Assembly (NCBI RefSeq): GCF_005145025.1
Contig: NZ_CP039697.1
Span: 682,001 to 746,000, forward strand
Direction of reading: 5' to 3'
Source: Novosphingobium sp. EMRT-2
GTDB lineage: Bacteria > Pseudomonadota > Alphaproteobacteria > Sphingomonadales > Sphingomonadaceae
Length of the DNA stretch: 64,000 bases
In this document: positions 52,775 to 61,778 of the stretch, piece by piece
Layout: each line of letters opens with the position of its first letter
Position numbering within the stretch: the stretch's first letter is position 1
Made by a program: the position numbers and the translations under genes
Notes under the pieces: model-generated
What the model was told of the DNA's origin: nothing
The model's database searches: none
What the model saw: only the letters and a program-made list of their open reading frames with translations

Positions 52775-53542
52775 ATGACTGAACCGCCACGCGGTGCCGC
52801 CGAGCGCGTCGCCTACCTGATCCGTCTCGTCGCCGCCGGCCCGCACCGGTTTAGTCTGGGCGAACTCGCCGCGCGCGCGGAACTGCCGCCAAGCACGGTC
52901 CATCGCCTGCTCAAGGTGCTGCTCGATTGCGGTTTCGTGGAGCGGGGAAGCGGGCAGAGCTATCGCCCCGGGCGCGAGCTTTACCGCACGGCTTCGCAAC
53001 TCATTGCCCGCTTCGATCTGACGCGCAGCGCGCGGCCGTTCCTGGACATGCTGGTCGCCGAATGGCAGGAGACGGCGGTGCTGTGCGCCTATAGTCCGCC
53101 GGGGCGCTGCGGGATCATCGCGGATGTGGTCTCCACGCCGCACCTGCTGCGGTTCGCGGTGGAGAAGGGGGGCGAAGTTGCCCTGCCTTGGGGTTCGCTC
53201 GGACGGGCCATTCTGGCGTTCCTGCCGACGGGGGAAGGGGAAATCCTGCTGCGCAAGGCCGGCGATGGCCCACTGACAGGGCGCCCCCGGCCAACGCGGG
53301 CGGAACTGGAAGCGGACCTCGCGCGAATCCGCAAGGAAGGAACGGCGCGCTATTTCGATCCGCGTCATGACATTGCCGGCATTGCCGCGCCGATCTTCGG
53401 GGCCGAAAAGGAAATGCTGGGCTGCATCGGCGTGACCATGCCTTCGGCACGCTACCGGCTGCACGAGGAGGATGACCTGGCCGCCGCCGTCCGGTTGGCC
53501 GCTTCCCGGATCAGCGAACTGGCGGCCATCTCTTACAGCTAG
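52775..53542 (+). CDS. IclR-family transcriptional regulator
   Basis: 255 residues. N-terminal winged helix (about 8-70): ERVAYLIRLVAAGPHRFSLGELAARAELPPSTVHRLLKVLLDCGFVERG. C-terminal GAF-like ligand domain: LPWGSLGRAILAFLPTGEGE, RYFDPRHDIAGIAAPIFGAEKEMLGCIGVTMPSARY. These regulators bind palindromes and sense aromatic or organic acids. The three inverted repeats between its stop and the TonB receptor are its likely targets. Confidence 0.93.
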   Translation: MTEPPRGAAERVAYLIRLVAAGPHRFSLGELAARAELPPSTVHRLLKVLLDCGFVERGSGQSYRPGRELYRTASQLIARFDLTRSARPFLDMLVAEWQETAVLCAYSPPGRCGIIADVVSTPHLLRFAVEKGGEVALPWGSLGRAILAFLPTGEGEILLRKAGDGPLTGRPRPTRAELEADLARIRKEGTARYFDPRHDIAGIAAPIFGAEKEMLGCIGVTMPSARYRLHEEDDLAAAVRLAASRISELAAISYS

Positions 53543-53544
53543 TT

Positions 53545-53605
53545 TTCCGTATAATGGAATTGTGATTCCGAAATTCGGAACGCCCTTGACCGTTGATTTA
53601 TCAAC
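53545..53605 (+). promoter_or_regulatory. Promoter region with three tandem inverted repeats
   Basis: TTCC-N7-GGAA at 53545-53559 surrounds a perfect TATAAT (53550-53555). TTCCGAAATTCGGAA at 53566-53580 is a perfect 7+1+7 palindrome. GTTGATTTATCAAC at 53592-53605 is a perfect 6+2+6 palindrome directly after TTGACC (53586-53591), so it fills the spacer of a possible second promoter. The first two share TTCC/GGAA arms and could be paired sites for the upstream IclR protein. Confidence 0.65.
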
Positions 53606-53664
53606 ATGCTCTATGCCTCCCGTAGGCCGGGACAAAGATGGCCGCAACAAGGGGAGATGGACGA

Positions 53665-56121
53665 ATGGCGCGTGGTGCTATGTTACGGGCGGCCGGCGGT
53701 TCGGTGATGGCGCTTGCTGGCGCGATGCTCTGGGCAGGGCCTGGTTTCGCACAGGAAGCTCCGGACAACACGGCCAAGGGCAAGGATCCGGTGGCCGAGG
53801 AAATCATCGTCACCGCTCAGTTCCGTGACCAAAAGCTGCAGGACGTGCCGATCGCCATCACGGCGATGAGCGGCGCCATGCTGGAACAGCGCGGCCAGAC
53901 CAACCTCGTCGATCTGGGCGGCAAGGCCCCGAACGTGACGCTCCGGACGGCTTCGGCGAACTTCGGTCCCGCCGTCGTCGCTTACATTCGCGGCGTTGGC
54001 CAGCGCGATACCTCGTTCGCGCTCGAACCGGGTGTCGGCATCTATGTCGACGACGTCTATCTGCCGACGATGCAGGGATCGATGCTGAGCCTCATCGACC
54101 TTGACCGCATCGAAATCCTGCGTGGTCCGCAGGGAACGCTCGCCGGGCAGAACTCGATCGGCGGCGCGATCAAGCTCTATTCCAAAAAGCCGGACGGTTC
54201 GAACGACGGCTACCTGTCGGCGACCTATGGCAGCTACAACCGCATGGAGCTGCGCGGCGCGGCGAATTTCACGGTGGTGCCGGACAAGCTTTTCGCCCGC
54301 CTTTCGGGCGTTGCCGTCAAGAAGGACGGTTACGTCACCCGCTATGACTATGCCTGTACCCATCCCGGCAGCACGCTGCCGAGCATGGTGGCCGCCGACA
54401 AGTGCAAGCTGGGCACCGAAGGCGGCAAGGAATACGTCGCCGGGCGGCTCGCGCTGCGCTGGCAGGCTTCCAGCCGGGTGACAGTGGACCTTGCGGCGGA
54501 CGTGACGCGCGACAACAGCGAAGTCGGCCCCGCGACATTGCTCTACGTTGGCCGGCAAGCCGTCCCGGGCGCGACGCTGACCGGCGTGGCAACGCCGCCA
54601 TCCTCGGCCTATGTGCTCAATGGCAACGTCTTCGGCACCGCATCGGGTTCGCCCTACATCTCGTATTCGCCCTACGGGAACTACGCGCAGGATACGTTCA
54701 CCAAGAGCCCCTTTGTCAGCTACGAGAACTACACCGAGGTCACCCCGCGCGATGGTTCGGGCACGTGGTCCGCGCCGCTCAAGGGCTTGATCAACAGCTG
54801 GGGCGTTTCGGGCACGATCACGGCGGAACTGACCGACAACCTCAACCTCACCTCGATCACCGCCTATCGCAAGTTCGACGGCAACTATTCGTCGGGTGAC
54901 AGTTCGCCGTTCAACACCGGGCTGCAAGCGAACCGTGTCTATAACCACCAGTTCAGCCAGGAACTGCGCCTGTCCGCCAAGATTGGCGACATGGTCAACC
55001 TGACCGTCGGCGGGTTCTATCTGGACAGGACGAGCCGCAACCGGTCGCGCGTCACGCTGCCGACGCTGAACTTCATCGAGGACAACCGGATTCCGGCCAA
55101 GACCAAGGCCGTGTTCGCCAACGCCGAAGTTTCGCCGCTGGCGCGGCTGACCATCCTGGGCGGCATCCGCTACACAGACCAGAGCAAGACCTTCATTTAT
55201 GGCCGCGAAGGCATTCCCGGCTCGTCCACCGGCGGTGCCGTTCCGGCTTCGCTGGCGCCGCTCAACGGCCTGTCGCGCGAGTTCTCGGGCAGCCGGGTCG
55301 ATTACCGGCTTGGCGCGCAGTACCACCTGACCGACGCGATCATGGGCTATGCCCAGTTCTCGACCGGCTTCAAGGGCGGCGGCATCAATCCCCGGCCGTT
55401 TTTCCCGGCCCAGGCCCTGCCGCACAATCCGGAAACGCTAAAGGCCTATGAAATCGGCCTGAAGAGCGAGTTCCTCGATCATCGCGTGCGCCTCAACGCA
55501 TCGGCGTTCATCAACAAGTACAACGACATCCTGGTGACGGTTTCGAACTGTCCGGTGGCGGTGGGCGTCCCGGCCGCGCCCTGCGCGCTGCCGCTCAACG
55601 CCGGCAAGGCGACGATCAAGGGCTTCGAGGCCGAGCTGGCGGTGCGACCGGTGCAGGGCCTCTCGATCGACGCGTCGCTCGCCTATCTCCACTTCAAATA
55701 CGATTCAATCAGCGCGATCGCGGCCAGCGCCGGCATCGGGCTGGAGGACAAGGGCGTCTATATCTCGCCCTGGCAGTGGAGCCTGGGTGCGCAGTACGAG
55801 TTCGATCTGGGCAAGGCCGGCACGATCATTCCGCGCATCGACGTCAACCACGAGGACGCGTTCGAGCGCAATGCCAACAACGTCGATGCCGCGACCGGCG
55901 GCAAGGACATCTTCGGCGTGATCCCCAGCCGCACGCTGGTCAACGCCCGCGTGGCCTATGCGACGGCGGAGAAGGATTGGGAGCTGGCGGTAGAAGTCCG
56001 CAACCTGACCAACAAGCTCTACTATTCCGACATTTTCGACAATCGCGGATCGACCAATTCGATCCAGGGCGTTCCGGGTGAACCGCGCACCTGGGCCGTC
56101 ACGCTCAAGCGCCGTTTCTAG
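53665..56121 (+). CDS. TonB-dependent outer-membrane receptor
   Basis: 818 residues from ATG 53665 (GGGGAG upstream; an earlier ATG at 53638 lacks one). Signal peptide ends ...WAGPGFAQ. TonB-box-like EEIIVTAQFRDQKLQDVPIAITAMSG, plug motifs VAYIRGVGQRDTSFALEPGVGIYVDDVYLP and IEILRGPQGTLAGQNSIGGAIKLYSKKP; barrel ends VTLKRRF with the terminal Phe typical of outer-membrane barrels. Its own promoter with three palindromes and the dioxygenase/TPP-enzyme module downstream point to a dedicated uptake and catabolic unit. Confidence 0.95.
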   Translation: MARGAMLRAAGGSVMALAGAMLWAGPGFAQEAPDNTAKGKDPVAEEIIVTAQFRDQKLQDVPIAITAMSGAMLEQRGQTNLVDLGGKAPNVTLRTASANFGPAVVAYIRGVGQRDTSFALEPGVGIYVDDVYLPTMQGSMLSLIDLDRIEILRGPQGTLAGQNSIGGAIKLYSKKPDGSNDGYLSATYGSYNRMELRGAANFTVVPDKLFARLSGVAVKKDGYVTRYDYACTHPGSTLPSMVAADKCKLGTEGGKEYVAGRLALRWQASSRVTVDLAADVTRDNSEVGPATLLYVGRQAVPGATLTGVATPPSSAYVLNGNVFGTASGSPYISYSPYGNYAQDTFTKSPFVSYENYTEVTPRDGSGTWSAPLKGLINSWGVSGTITAELTDNLNLTSITAYRKFDGNYSSGDSSPFNTGLQANRVYNHQFSQELRLSAKIGDMVNLTVGGFYLDRTSRNRSRVTLPTLNFIEDNRIPAKTKAVFANAEVSPLARLTILGGIRYTDQSKTFIYGREGIPGSSTGGAVPASLAPLNGLSREFSGSRVDYRLGAQYHLTDAIMGYAQFSTGFKGGGINPRPFFPAQALPHNPETLKAYEIGLKSEFLDHRVRLNASAFINKYNDILVTVSNCPVAVGVPAAPCALPLNAGKATIKGFEAELAVRPVQGLSIDASLAYLHFKYDSISAIAASAGIGLEDKGVYISPWQWSLGAQYEFDLGKAGTIIPRIDVNHEDAFERNANNVDAATGGKDIFGVIPSRTLVNARVAYATAEKDWELAVEVRNLTNKLYYSDIFDNRGSTNSIQGVPGEPRTWAVTLKRRF

Positions 56122-56131
56122 GAACGACTGA

Positions 56132-56169
56132 TCCGGCGAAGGACGGCCTGCGGGTCGTCCTTCGCCGGA
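56132..56169 (+). terminator. Strong hairpin after the second TonB receptor
   Basis: Arms TCCGGCGAAGGACG (56132-56145) and CGTCCTTCGCCGGA (56156-56169) are perfectly complementary over 14 bases, ten bases after the stop. Only CTTT follows, so termination may be partial, giving less expression of the enzymes than of the receptor. Confidence 0.75.
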
Positions 56170-56223
56170 CTTTCGGCCCGGTCGGAGACCGGCGACCCGC
56201 ACTATCGCAGGAAAGGAATCACC

Positions 56224-57195
56224 GTGTCGTCTCGACCCGTTGCCAACCCCGCCGTTTCGGCATCCGATGTTCCCGCCGGAACCCCCATCGTCGCCGGCCT
56301 GCCGATGCCGGAGTTCAGGCGGATTGGCGTCGAACCGATCTCGGGCGCCTGTGGCTGCGAGATCACCGGGGTGGACCTGCGCCAGCCGCTTGACGCGGAA
56401 ACGCTGGCCGAGGTGATGAAGGCGTTCGAGCAGTTTCTGGTGATCGTGTTCCGCGATCAGGATCTGACGCCGGAACAGCACAAGGCCTTCTCGCGCTATT
56501 TCGGCGAGTTGACCGAACTGCCGCAGGCGCCAACCTATGCCGGCCATCGCGACATGCAGGAAGTCCGCCGCGAAGCGCACGAGCCGGAAAACGTGGTGCC
56601 CTCGTTCGAGCATTTCCACACCGACAGCCCGTTCCTGCCCACGCCGCCCAAGTGCATCGTGATGCGCGCGCTGGAAGTGCCGCAGTGGGGCGGGGATACG
56701 GCCTTTTCCAACGCCTACCTTGTCTATGAACACTTGTCCGACGGGATGAAGACGCTGCTCGATGGGCTTCAGGTGGTCTATTCGGGCAAGGATATCTGGG
56801 CGAAGAACGAAAAGCTCGACCCCGACAAGCGGTTGCGCCTGCGCGAAAGCCACGATTTCACCGAGGACCAGCTCGAAAGCATCCACCCGGCGGTGCGCGT
56901 TCATCCCGAAACCGGACGCAAGGCGCTGTTCGCCACGAGTGCCTATTTCAAGCGCTTCGTCGGCTGGAGCGAGGACGAAAGCCGCGCCTTGCTGGCCTAT
57001 CTCCAGAGCCTGGCGCAGCATCTGCACTACCATTGCCGCATCAAGTGGCAGAAGGACACGCTGATCGTGTGGGACAACCGCTTCACGCTGCATCGCGGGG
57101 TCCACGATTTCAAGTACGAGCGGCGGCATCTGATCCGTACCACCGTGGTGGGCGAACGGCCCGTCGGTCCGGCCGCGCGCCAGGCCGGCAACTGA
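56224..57195 (+). CDS. TauD/TfdA-family Fe(II)/2-oxoglutarate dioxygenase
   Basis: 323 residues from GTG 56224 behind AGGAAAGGA. The 2-His-1-carboxylate facial triad is visible: HxD in EHFHTDSPFL and the distal His in WDNRFTLHRGVHDF, with the 2-oxoglutarate arginine in RRHLIRTTVVGERP. An N-terminal extension of about 30 residues precedes the fold. Hydroxylates a substrate next to a heteroatom or carboxylate (taurine, 2,4-D and others). First enzyme of the module ahead of the TPP enzyme; substrate not predictable. Confidence 0.92.
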   Translation: MSSRPVANPAVSASDVPAGTPIVAGLPMPEFRRIGVEPISGACGCEITGVDLRQPLDAETLAEVMKAFEQFLVIVFRDQDLTPEQHKAFSRYFGELTELPQAPTYAGHRDMQEVRREAHEPENVVPSFEHFHTDSPFLPTPPKCIVMRALEVPQWGGDTAFSNAYLVYEHLSDGMKTLLDGLQVVYSGKDIWAKNEKLDPDKRLRLRESHDFTEDQLESIHPAVRVHPETGRKALFATSAYFKRFVGWSEDESRALLAYLQSLAQHLHYHCRIKWQKDTLIVWDNRFTLHRGVHDFKYERRHLIRTTVVGERPVGPAARQAGN

Positions 57196-57220
57196 ACCGC
57201 GGCGGACACGGAGAACCGGC

Positions 57221-58849
57221 ATGAAGGTGAGCGCCGCGATCGCGGAAATCCTCAGGCGCGAGGGCGTCGACGTCATTTTCGGCTATCCGCGCAACGCGGT
57301 GCTGGAAACGGCGGCGGCCATCGGCATCCGCCCGGTGATCGTCCGGCAGGAACGCACCGGCGTTCACATGGCCGATGCGCTGTCCCGGCTGACGCGCGGG
57401 CGCCGCATGGGCGTGTTCGCGATGCAGCACGGGCCGGGCACCGAGAACGCCTATGGCGGCGTGGCGCAAGCCTATTCGGAAAGCGTGCCGGTGCTGGTGC
57501 TTCCGCAGGGCTATGCCCGGCGCATCGCCAACGTGCCGGACAACTTCAACGCCTCGATCTCGATGCGCGACGTGACCAAGACGGCGGAACCGATCCTGCG
57601 TGCCGAGGACACGCCGGCGGTGCTGCGCCGCGCCTTCTCGGCCTTGCGCAACGGCCGGCTGCGCCCGGCCCTTGTCGAAATGCCGTGGGACGTGCTGGCG
57701 GAGGAGATCCCGGGGGAACTGGACTACCTCCCGGTCATCAGCACCCGTTTCGGCCCCGATCCCGCGGCGGTCGAGGCGGTGGCGGACCGGCTGGTCGCCG
57801 CGCGGCGGCTGGTGATCCATGCCGGGCAGGGCGTGCACTGGGCCGAGGCTTATGCCGAGCTGCGCGAACTGGCGGAGCTGCTCGGCGCGCCCGTGTCCAC
57901 CAGTCTGGAAGGCAAGAGCGCGTTCGACGAAACGCATCCGCTGGCGCTGGGATCGGGCGGCGCGGCCATTCCCGGCCAGCTACGCCATTTCCTTGATCGC
58001 GCGGACCTGATCCTCGGCATCGGGTGCAGCCTGTCGGAAACCGCGTTCGGCGTGGCGATGCCCGATCATGTACCGATCATTCACGCCACGCTCGACCCTG
58101 CCGACATCAACAAGAGCGTGCGCTGCGAAGCGGCGCTGGTGGGCGACGCGCAGCTGACGCTGGCCATGCTGGTCGCGGCCTGCCGCACCCGGCTGGACGC
58201 GCCGCGCGATCCCTCGGCGACCATTGCCGAAATCCGCGACGTGGAAACCCGCTGGCTGGCGGAATGGCTGCCCCTGCTCGAAAGCGACGACACGCCGCTG
58301 AGCCCCTATCGCGTGCTGTGGGAACTGCAGCGCACGGTGGACGTGGCCAACACGATCATCACCCATGACGCCGGTTCGCCGCGTGACCAGCTGACGCCGT
58401 TCTGGAAATCGAAGACGCCGCTGTCCTACCTCGGCTGGGGCAAGTCGACGCAGCTCGGCTATGGGCTTGGCCTGGCGATGGGCGCGAAGCTCGCCTGCCC
58501 GGACAAGCTGTGCATCAACGTCTGGGGCGATGCCGCCATCGGCTTTACCGGCATGGATTTCGAAACGGCGGCACGCGAACGGCTGCCGATCCTGTCGATC
58601 CTGCTCAACAACAGCGCCATGGCCATCGAACTGCCGGTCATGCCGATCGCCACCGAGCGCTACCGCAGCACCGACATCTCGGGTGATTATGCCGCCTTCG
58701 CCCGCGCGCTGGGCGGCTATGGCGAGCGGGTGACCACGCCCGACCAGATCGCGCCGGCGATCCGGCGCGGCATTGCCGCGATCGAGGCCGGCCAGCCCGC
58801 GCTGATCGAGTTCATCACGCATACCGAAACGAGAGCCTCGCGCCTGTGA
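57221..58849 (+). CDS. Thiamine-diphosphate-dependent enzyme (decarboxylase/lyase family)
   Basis: 542 residues, three-domain layout of acetolactate synthase, benzoylformate decarboxylase and 2-hydroxyacyl-CoA lyase. Catalytic Glu44 (RQERTGVHMADALSR), central domain, and TPP motif GDAAIGFTGMDFETAARERLPILSILLNN (GDx...NN). Lacks an obvious acetolactate-synthase FAD signature. Placed between two Fe/2-oxoglutarate dioxygenases, it most likely cleaves or decarboxylates a 2-hydroxy or 2-oxo product of them. Its stop overlaps the second dioxygenase start (GTGA). Confidence 0.92.
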   Translation: MKVSAAIAEILRREGVDVIFGYPRNAVLETAAAIGIRPVIVRQERTGVHMADALSRLTRGRRMGVFAMQHGPGTENAYGGVAQAYSESVPVLVLPQGYARRIANVPDNFNASISMRDVTKTAEPILRAEDTPAVLRRAFSALRNGRLRPALVEMPWDVLAEEIPGELDYLPVISTRFGPDPAAVEAVADRLVAARRLVIHAGQGVHWAEAYAELRELAELLGAPVSTSLEGKSAFDETHPLALGSGGAAIPGQLRHFLDRADLILGIGCSLSETAFGVAMPDHVPIIHATLDPADINKSVRCEAALVGDAQLTLAMLVAACRTRLDAPRDPSATIAEIRDVETRWLAEWLPLLESDDTPLSPYRVLWELQRTVDVANTIITHDAGSPRDQLTPFWKSKTPLSYLGWGKSTQLGYGLGLAMGAKLACPDKLCINVWGDAAIGFTGMDFETAARERLPILSILLNNSAMAIELPVMPIATERYRSTDISGDYAAFARALGGYGERVTTPDQIAPAIRRGIAAIEAGQPALIEFITHTETRASRL

Positions 58850-59745
58850 CCGCGGTGGTGCCGCGTCGCAGCCTGTCGGCGGGGGAACGCGAGGCGTTCG
58901 CCGCCGGCGACGAGGCGGCGCTGGCGGAACTGCGGGCCGATCTGCGCGCAGCGTTTACGCAGGGCGCGCGGGCGATTGTGATCGAAACCGGCAATCCCTT
59001 GGTTCTGGGCGAGGAGGTCTTCGCCGCCTGCCTGCTGATGATGGGGCGCTGGCTTGGCACGCCATCGATCCAGTCGCCGCAAGGGGAACTGGTCGCGCGG
59101 GTGGAACGGCGGCCGGGCGATGCGCAGGCGCGCGGCACGCATTCCGATCTCGAACTGGCGCCGCACACCGATCTGCACGATATTCTGGCGCTGGGCACGG
59201 TGCGCGAGGCGGTGCGGGGCGGGGATTCGTTCCTGGTCCGCGCGGTGGACCTGCACGACGCGGTCCGGCGGCGGATGCCGCATCACCTGCCGGCGCTGCG
59301 CCAAGGGTACTTCTTCGGCACCAACCCGGTGCTCCGCTCACGCGCGCCCGTCAGCGCCAGCGAGGTTCCGGTTTTCGCGGGCGATGGCGACGGGGTGCAG
59401 TGCTGCTTCAACCCCTATTTCCTGCAAGCCGCCGCGCAATCGCGCGGGGAAGCGTTGCCGCCCGATCTTGCCGCTGCCGTCACCGATCTGCGCGCGCTGG
59501 CGCTGGAGCTTGCCGGGACCGCGCAATTCCGCCTCTCGCCCGGTGACGTGGTGCTGTGGCACAACTGGTCGTGGCTGCACGGCCGCACCGCGTTCGAGGA
59601 CGATCCAGAGCAGCGCAGACTGTTGCTGCGCCTGTGGCTGCGCTCGGACTTGTGCCCGCCGGCGGACATCCGCTTTGCCGAGCGGTCGGTGACCATCGAC
59701 GACGATCACGAACGCACGCGGCGTGAAGGGATGAGGGTAGAATGA
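58846..59745 (+). CDS. Second TauD/TfdA-like Fe(II)/2-oxoglutarate dioxygenase
   Basis: 299 residues from GTG 58846, overlapping the TPP-enzyme stop. Iron motif HTDLHDILALG (HxD), distal His in HNWSWLHGRTAF, and the 2-oxoglutarate Arg in RLLLRLWLRSDL. It is clearly different from the dioxygenase at 56224, lacking the taurine-type LHR motif. Closer to the gamma-butyrobetaine/TfdA-like or 'asparagine oxygenase' edge of the superfamily. Stop overlaps the MFS start (ATGA). Confidence 0.87.
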   Translation: MTAVVPRRSLSAGEREAFAAGDEAALAELRADLRAAFTQGARAIVIETGNPLVLGEEVFAACLLMMGRWLGTPSIQSPQGELVARVERRPGDAQARGTHSDLELAPHTDLHDILALGTVREAVRGGDSFLVRAVDLHDAVRRRMPHHLPALRQGYFFGTNPVLRSRAPVSASEVPVFAGDGDGVQCCFNPYFLQAAAQSRGEALPPDLAAAVTDLRALALELAGTAQFRLSPGDVVLWHNWSWLHGRTAFEDDPEQRRLLLRLWLRSDLCPPADIRFAERSVTIDDDHERTRREGMRVE

Positions 59746-61037
59746 GCGCGATCAAGGAATCCGGCAAGGAACCCGGCGAAGAGAACGCGACATGGCCATG
59801 GTCGGCCACCTGGCCGTTGTTCATCCTGACGCTCATTTCCGTGTTCAACTATCTCGATCGCGCGCTGCTGGGGCTGGTGCTGCCGATGATCAAGCGCGAG
59901 TTCGGCGTGTCCGACACCGCGCTGGGCCTCGCCACCGGCCTCGCGTTCATTTTCCTCTATTCGCTGCTGGGCCTGCCGATCGCGTGGCTGGCGGACCGGT
60001 TCAACCGGCGGAACATCATCGCCATCGGACTGGGCTTCTGGAGCCTGATGACGGTGCTGACCGGCTTCGTCACCAGCATCTGGCAACTGGCTATCGCGCG
60101 CTTCCTGATGGGGGCGGGCGAAGCCTGCGGGCTGCCGCCGTCGAACTCGATCATCGCCGACCTGTTCCACCCGCGCCGGCGGCCGCTGGCGCTGGCGATC
60201 TTCGGCACGGCCAACTCGATCGCCTTCATCGTGTTCTTCCCGATCGCCGGCTGGATCGCGCAGAACCATGGCTGGCGCGCGATGTTCGTGGCGATGGGCG
60301 TGCCTGGCATGATCGTCGCGCTGCTGCTTCTGCTGACCGTTCGCGAGCCTGCGCGCAAGACGCCGCCGCGCGAACGCGAACGGCTGTCCGCCACGCAGAT
60401 ATTTGCCGACATCCGGGCGCTGTTCGCCGACAAGTGCTACGCCTGGATCTTCGCGGGCGTCACCCTGATGGGGGCTAACGTGTGGGCGGCGGGGGCGTGG
60501 ACGCCGACGTTCTTTTCGCGCGTGCATCACATGGGGCTGGCCGAGATCGCCGGGACGATCGGGCCGACGCGCGGTTTCATCGGCGCAGCAGGCGTGTTGT
60601 GCGGCGGGCTGCTGATCGACCGGTTGCCTGCCAGCCGCATTCGCTGGCGGCTGGCCGTGCCCGCGCTGGCCTGCCTGCTGGCCGGCCCGGCGGAAGCGGT
60701 GTTTCTGCTGGGTTCCGACCGCGCCGTCTGGTTTACCGCCTTCGCGCTGACCAGCTTCGTCACCCTGATCCACCAGGGGCCGGTCTATGCCGCCACGGTC
60801 AACATCGTGCCCGAGCGCCAGCGCGCGCTTGCCATTGCCTTGCTGCTGTTCGGCGCCAGCTTCATCGGCAACGTCGTGGGGCCAAGCGCCGTCGGCTTCG
60901 TCACCGATCTGCTGACGCCGCGTTACGGCGACATGGCCATCCGGCATTCGATGCTGATCATCGCGGTTACGCCCGTCCTCACGGCCGCCTGCCTGATGCG
61001 CGCGGCCCAGCTGTATGGCGAGCGGGCGCACGGATAG
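59742..61037 (+). CDS. MFS transporter, Spinster-like
   Basis: 431 residues, twelve membrane helices. NYLDRALLGLVLPMIKREFGVSDTALGLATGLAFIFLYSLLGLPIAWLADRFNRRNIIAIGLGFWSLMTVLTG with the motif-A loop ADRFNRR is typical of the Spinster-related bacterial group found in sphingomonad catabolic clusters. Presumably moves the pathway substrate or a product across the inner membrane. Coupled to the dioxygenase upstream; the last gene of the module follows after 78 bases. Confidence 0.92.
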   Translation: MSAIKESGKEPGEENATWPWSATWPLFILTLISVFNYLDRALLGLVLPMIKREFGVSDTALGLATGLAFIFLYSLLGLPIAWLADRFNRRNIIAIGLGFWSLMTVLTGFVTSIWQLAIARFLMGAGEACGLPPSNSIIADLFHPRRRPLALAIFGTANSIAFIVFFPIAGWIAQNHGWRAMFVAMGVPGMIVALLLLLTVREPARKTPPRERERLSATQIFADIRALFADKCYAWIFAGVTLMGANVWAAGAWTPTFFSRVHHMGLAEIAGTIGPTRGFIGAAGVLCGGLLIDRLPASRIRWRLAVPALACLLAGPAEAVFLLGSDRAVWFTAFALTSFVTLIHQGPVYAATVNIVPERQRALAIALLLFGASFIGNVVGPSAVGFVTDLLTPRYGDMAIRHSMLIIAVTPVLTAACLMRAAQLYGERAHG

Positions 61038-61115
61038 CCCGCTGCGGTTTTCCGCCCACCGACATTGCCGGATGGCTCGCGAGGCGACATGATCGCCGCG
61101 AAGGAGGCTCCGGCC

Positions 61116-61772
61116 ATGTCCGCGTTCCCACCCGCGACCACGCCCGCCACGTTCTATTTCGATCTGGTATCGCCGTTCGCGTACCTGATGTGGAAGCAGT
61201 TGCGGCGGAACGCCACGCTGGCGTTGCGGCCCGAACCGGTTCTGCTGGGCGGCCTGCTTCAGCACTGGAGGCAACTGGGGCCGGCCGAAGTGCCGCCCAA
61301 GCGCATCCAGATCTACCGCATGTGCCAGTGGCTTGCCGATCGCCACGGCATTCCGTTCCGCTTCCCCGATGTCCACCCGTTCCGCTCGATCGAGGCGCTG
61401 CGCCTGCTGGTCGCGCTCGATGCGCGGGTGGATGCGGTGGACGCCCTGTTCGATGCGGTGTTCCGCGATGGCCTGGATCTTGGCGACCCGGCCAATCTGG
61501 AAGCGTTCGGCCGGGCGCTGGGGCTGGACCACGTGGCGGCGGTACTGGCCGCGCCCACGGTGAAGGACCGGCTGCGCGCCAATACCGACGCGGCGATCGC
61601 GCGGGGCGTTTTCGGCGTGCCGACGGTGGAAGTGGGCGCGGAACTCTTCTGGGGGTTCGACACGATCGGGATGATCGACGATTATCTCGCCAATCCCGGC
61701 CTGTTCCGGGCGCCGGCGATGGCCCGGCTGGAAGGGCTGGGCTACGGCGTGCCGCGCCGGACGACCGGATAG
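61116..61772 (+). CDS. DsbA-family 2-hydroxychromene-2-carboxylate isomerase-like protein
   Basis: 218 residues from ATG 61116 (AGGAGG eight bases upstream; ATG 61089 is possible). Thioredoxin-like kappa-GST fold: FYFDLVSPFAYLMWKQL has Ser at the glutathione-activating position, then RCQWLADRHGIPFRFP-like segment, and GVFGVPTVEVGAELFWGFDTIGMIDDYL. HCCA isomerase needs glutathione and interconverts naphthalene-pathway intermediates. Here no naphthalene genes are near, so a glutathione-dependent isomerisation of another intermediate is likely. Convergent with the GGDEF/EAL gene (six bases). Confidence 0.9.
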   Translation: MSAFPPATTPATFYFDLVSPFAYLMWKQLRRNATLALRPEPVLLGGLLQHWRQLGPAEVPPKRIQIYRMCQWLADRHGIPFRFPDVHPFRSIEALRLLVALDARVDAVDALFDAVFRDGLDLGDPANLEAFGRALGLDHVAAVLAAPTVKDRLRANTDAAIARGVFGVPTVEVGAELFWGFDTIGMIDDYLANPGLFRAPAMARLEGLGYGVPRRTTG

Positions 61773-61778
61773 GGCCTG

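Noticed and set aside
53683..55425. 580-codon minus-strand frame inside the second TonB receptor
   Set aside because: Shadow of a receptor gene with clear plug and barrel motifs; no ribosome site or domain.
59706..61532. Very long open frame on the minus strand (about 600 codons) across the MFS and isomerase genes
   Set aside because: The translation is Arg/Gln/His-rich without any domain and lies opposite well-supported genes; long antisense frames are expected in DNA this rich in G+C.
61116..61772. Evidence for a naphthalene pathway from the HCCA-isomerase-like gene
   Set aside because: No ring-hydroxylating dioxygenase pair, extradiol dioxygenase or aldolase of that pathway is nearby; the family is broader than its name.
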